DNA from: an uncultured Eubacteriaceae bacterium
GTDB taxonomy: Bacteria > Bacillota > Clostridia > Eubacteriales > UBA1433
NCBI GenBank assembly: GCA_937880125.1
Contig: CALFLU010000005.1
Coordinates: 1-5,994 of the forward strand
Direction: 5' to 3'
DNA: 5,994 bases
Shown here: positions 5,379 to 5,994 of the stretch, piece after piece
How positions within the stretch are numbered: the stretch's first letter is position 1
Layout of the letters: every line of letters begins with the position of its first letter
Notes under the pieces: model-generated
Seen by the model: only the letters and a program-made list of their open reading frames with translations
The model's database searches: none
What the model was told of the DNA's origin: nothing
Position numbers and translations under genes: made by a program

Positions 5379-5466
5379 GCACGTTGGGTGTGGGGAGAAT
5401 ATTGTTGCGAGATATAGAAAATCAAGTGGGGAATCGAAACGTATTGTGTGTGCAAAGGGTGCGAGG
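5379..5466 (+). repeat. 88-nt repeat family, copy A
   Basis: This segment starts GCACGTTGGGTGTGGGGAG and ends CAAAGGGTGCGAGG. It matches copy B at 5614-5701 over the same 88-nt length with 10 mismatches by my count (about 89%). It follows directly on hairpin 4, whose TATATGGGGC flank it shares. Open frames differ between the copies and one frame is broken by a stop in copy B, so it does not look coding. Confidence 0.8.
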
Positions 5467-5613
5467 ATTAGGGTTATGTTTAAAGGAGGCAGTGGGAATT
5501 TTGCGGACAATGGGAGTTGATGGGCTTTTTGCGCTGTGAGAAGAGAGGGCGTTTTGGGGTGTGGGGAAATGAGAATGGCGGACTCTCAAACAGATAACAG
5601 AGATGGTGATGGC

Positions 5614-5701
5614 GCACGCAGGGTGTGGGGAGAATATTGCTGCGGGATATTAAAAATCAAGCGGGGAATCGAAACGTATTGTGTATTCAAAGGGTGCGGG
5701 G
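5614..5701 (+). repeat. 88-nt repeat family, copy B
   Basis: It shares GGGTGTGGGGAGAATATTG and AATCGAAACGTATTGTGT exactly with copy A. It is preceded by GAGATGGTGATGGCGCACG, a diverged version of the hairpin right arm and its flank (GAGATGGTTTATGGGGCG), so the two repeat families were probably once one longer unit. Confidence 0.8.
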
Positions 5702-5760
5702 GTCGTTATTGTACGAATTTTTTCATGGGAAGGGTGCTGCGTTGCGGTTGGGGGAATGGC

Positions 5761-5822
5761 ATTGCAGATATCGAGAAATCACAAGGGTAGCGAAGAGATA
5801 TAGCCGACCCAAGGGTGCGGGG
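5761..5822 (+). repeat. 88-nt repeat family, degenerate copy C
   Basis: ATTGCAGATATCGAGAAATC and CCAAGGGTGCGGGG align with the second part of copies A and B, with gaps between. It is the most decayed copy and ends about 65 nt before the next gene. Confidence 0.45.
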
Positions 5823-5886
5823 ATTGAAATAATGCATCAGAAAAAACAATAAAAATTTGTTTAAAAAGAAAAGGGAGGTGAAAAGA

Positions 5887-5994
5887 GTGGCCAGGTTTGC
5901 AAAACCACCGTATTTTATGACAAACAAGGATTGGTATTATTATGATGAAAAGAAAGGGGAACTCGTAATGAAATACGGTGGTTTTGCAAACCTG
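5887..5994 (+). CDS. Start of an unrecognised gene, cut by the window end
   Basis: GGGAGGTG (5873-5880) lies 6 nt before GTG 5887, an excellent ribosome site after an AT-rich leader, and 36 codons are open to the end. The visible N-terminus is MARFAKPPYFMTNKDWYYYD then EKKGELVM, with a striking run of aromatics and no signal peptide, so a cytoplasmic protein is likely. I do not recognise the family. The last eight codons (KYGGFANL) are the exact reverse complement of codons near the start, so the frame from 5971 on may be an assembly artefact and the true sequence may differ. Confidence 0.6.
   Translation, partial: MARFAKPPYFMTNKDWYYYDEKKGELVMKYGGFANL
5892..5994. repeat. Perfect 24-bp inverted repeat ending at the window edge
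   Basis: Positions 5892-5915 and 5971-5994 are exact reverse complements over 24 bases, separated by 55 nt. The right arm ends on the last base of the window. This is typical of a fold-back chimera or an assembler stopping at a palindrome, though a genuine inverted repeat is possible. Confidence 0.9.

Noticed and set aside
5115..5510. Minus-strand 131-codon frame across the repeat array
   Set aside because: Units of 90-91 nt change frame from copy to copy, so it reads the same repeat in different frames. This is not how a real repeat protein behaves.
5317..5852. Several overlapping plus-strand frames of 65-85 codons in the 88-nt repeat area
   Set aside because: They read repeat copies in different frames, one of which has a stop in copy B. 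No frame is kept across all copies.

Overview
The window looks like a piece of an uncultured Gram-positive, Clostridia-like genome. The signs are strong AGGAGG-type ribosome binding sites, GTG as well as ATG starts, a lipobox lipoprotein, Lys-rich secreted proteins, and membrane proteins ending in a short zinc ribbon. This placement is inference. All credible genes lie on the + strand, which is also markedly G-rich between genes.

Layout. Positions 1-368 are G-rich, C-poor DNA with degenerate repeats and no convincing gene. A double promoter at 369-411 leads into three tandem paralogous genes (442-1501, 1670-2881, 3066-3917). Each encodes a signal peptide, an exported domain of about 200 residues and one C-terminal membrane helix. 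The first two carry in addition a proline-rich cytoplasmic tail ending in a CxxC-x10-CxxC zinc ribbon; the third stops just after the helix. Terminators follow paralogs 1 and (weaker) 2, and a shared TTTGAAAC...TATAAT-like module precedes paralogs 2 and 3, so they are probably separate transcription units that duplicated with their control regions. Paralog 1 is out of frame at a T8 run inside its signal peptide, and paralog 3 appears one A short at its conserved start. This suggests phase variation, decay or sequencing error.

After a gene-poor 445-nt stretch, a possible 30-residue ORF overlaps by ATGA the start of a 234-residue lipoprotein gene (4363-5067). Its stop codon lies inside a 22-bp hairpin. 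Downstream there is a tandem array of units of about 91 nt, each holding a version of the hairpin and a copy of the lipoprotein's 3' coding end including its stop. The array merges into a second repeat family (88-nt copies at 5379 and 5614, a degenerate one at 5761). The window ends in the start of another gene (5887 onward), which contains a perfect 24-bp inverted repeat ending on the last base, possibly an assembly artefact.

Working together: the four main products would all sit at the cell envelope, three spanning the membrane and one lipid-anchored outside. No catalytic motif is visible, so sensing, binding or envelope maintenance are only hypotheses. The most unusual parts are the externally oriented domain joined to an internal zinc ribbon, the homopolymer frameshifts, and the repeat array derived from or shared with the lipoprotein gene end.
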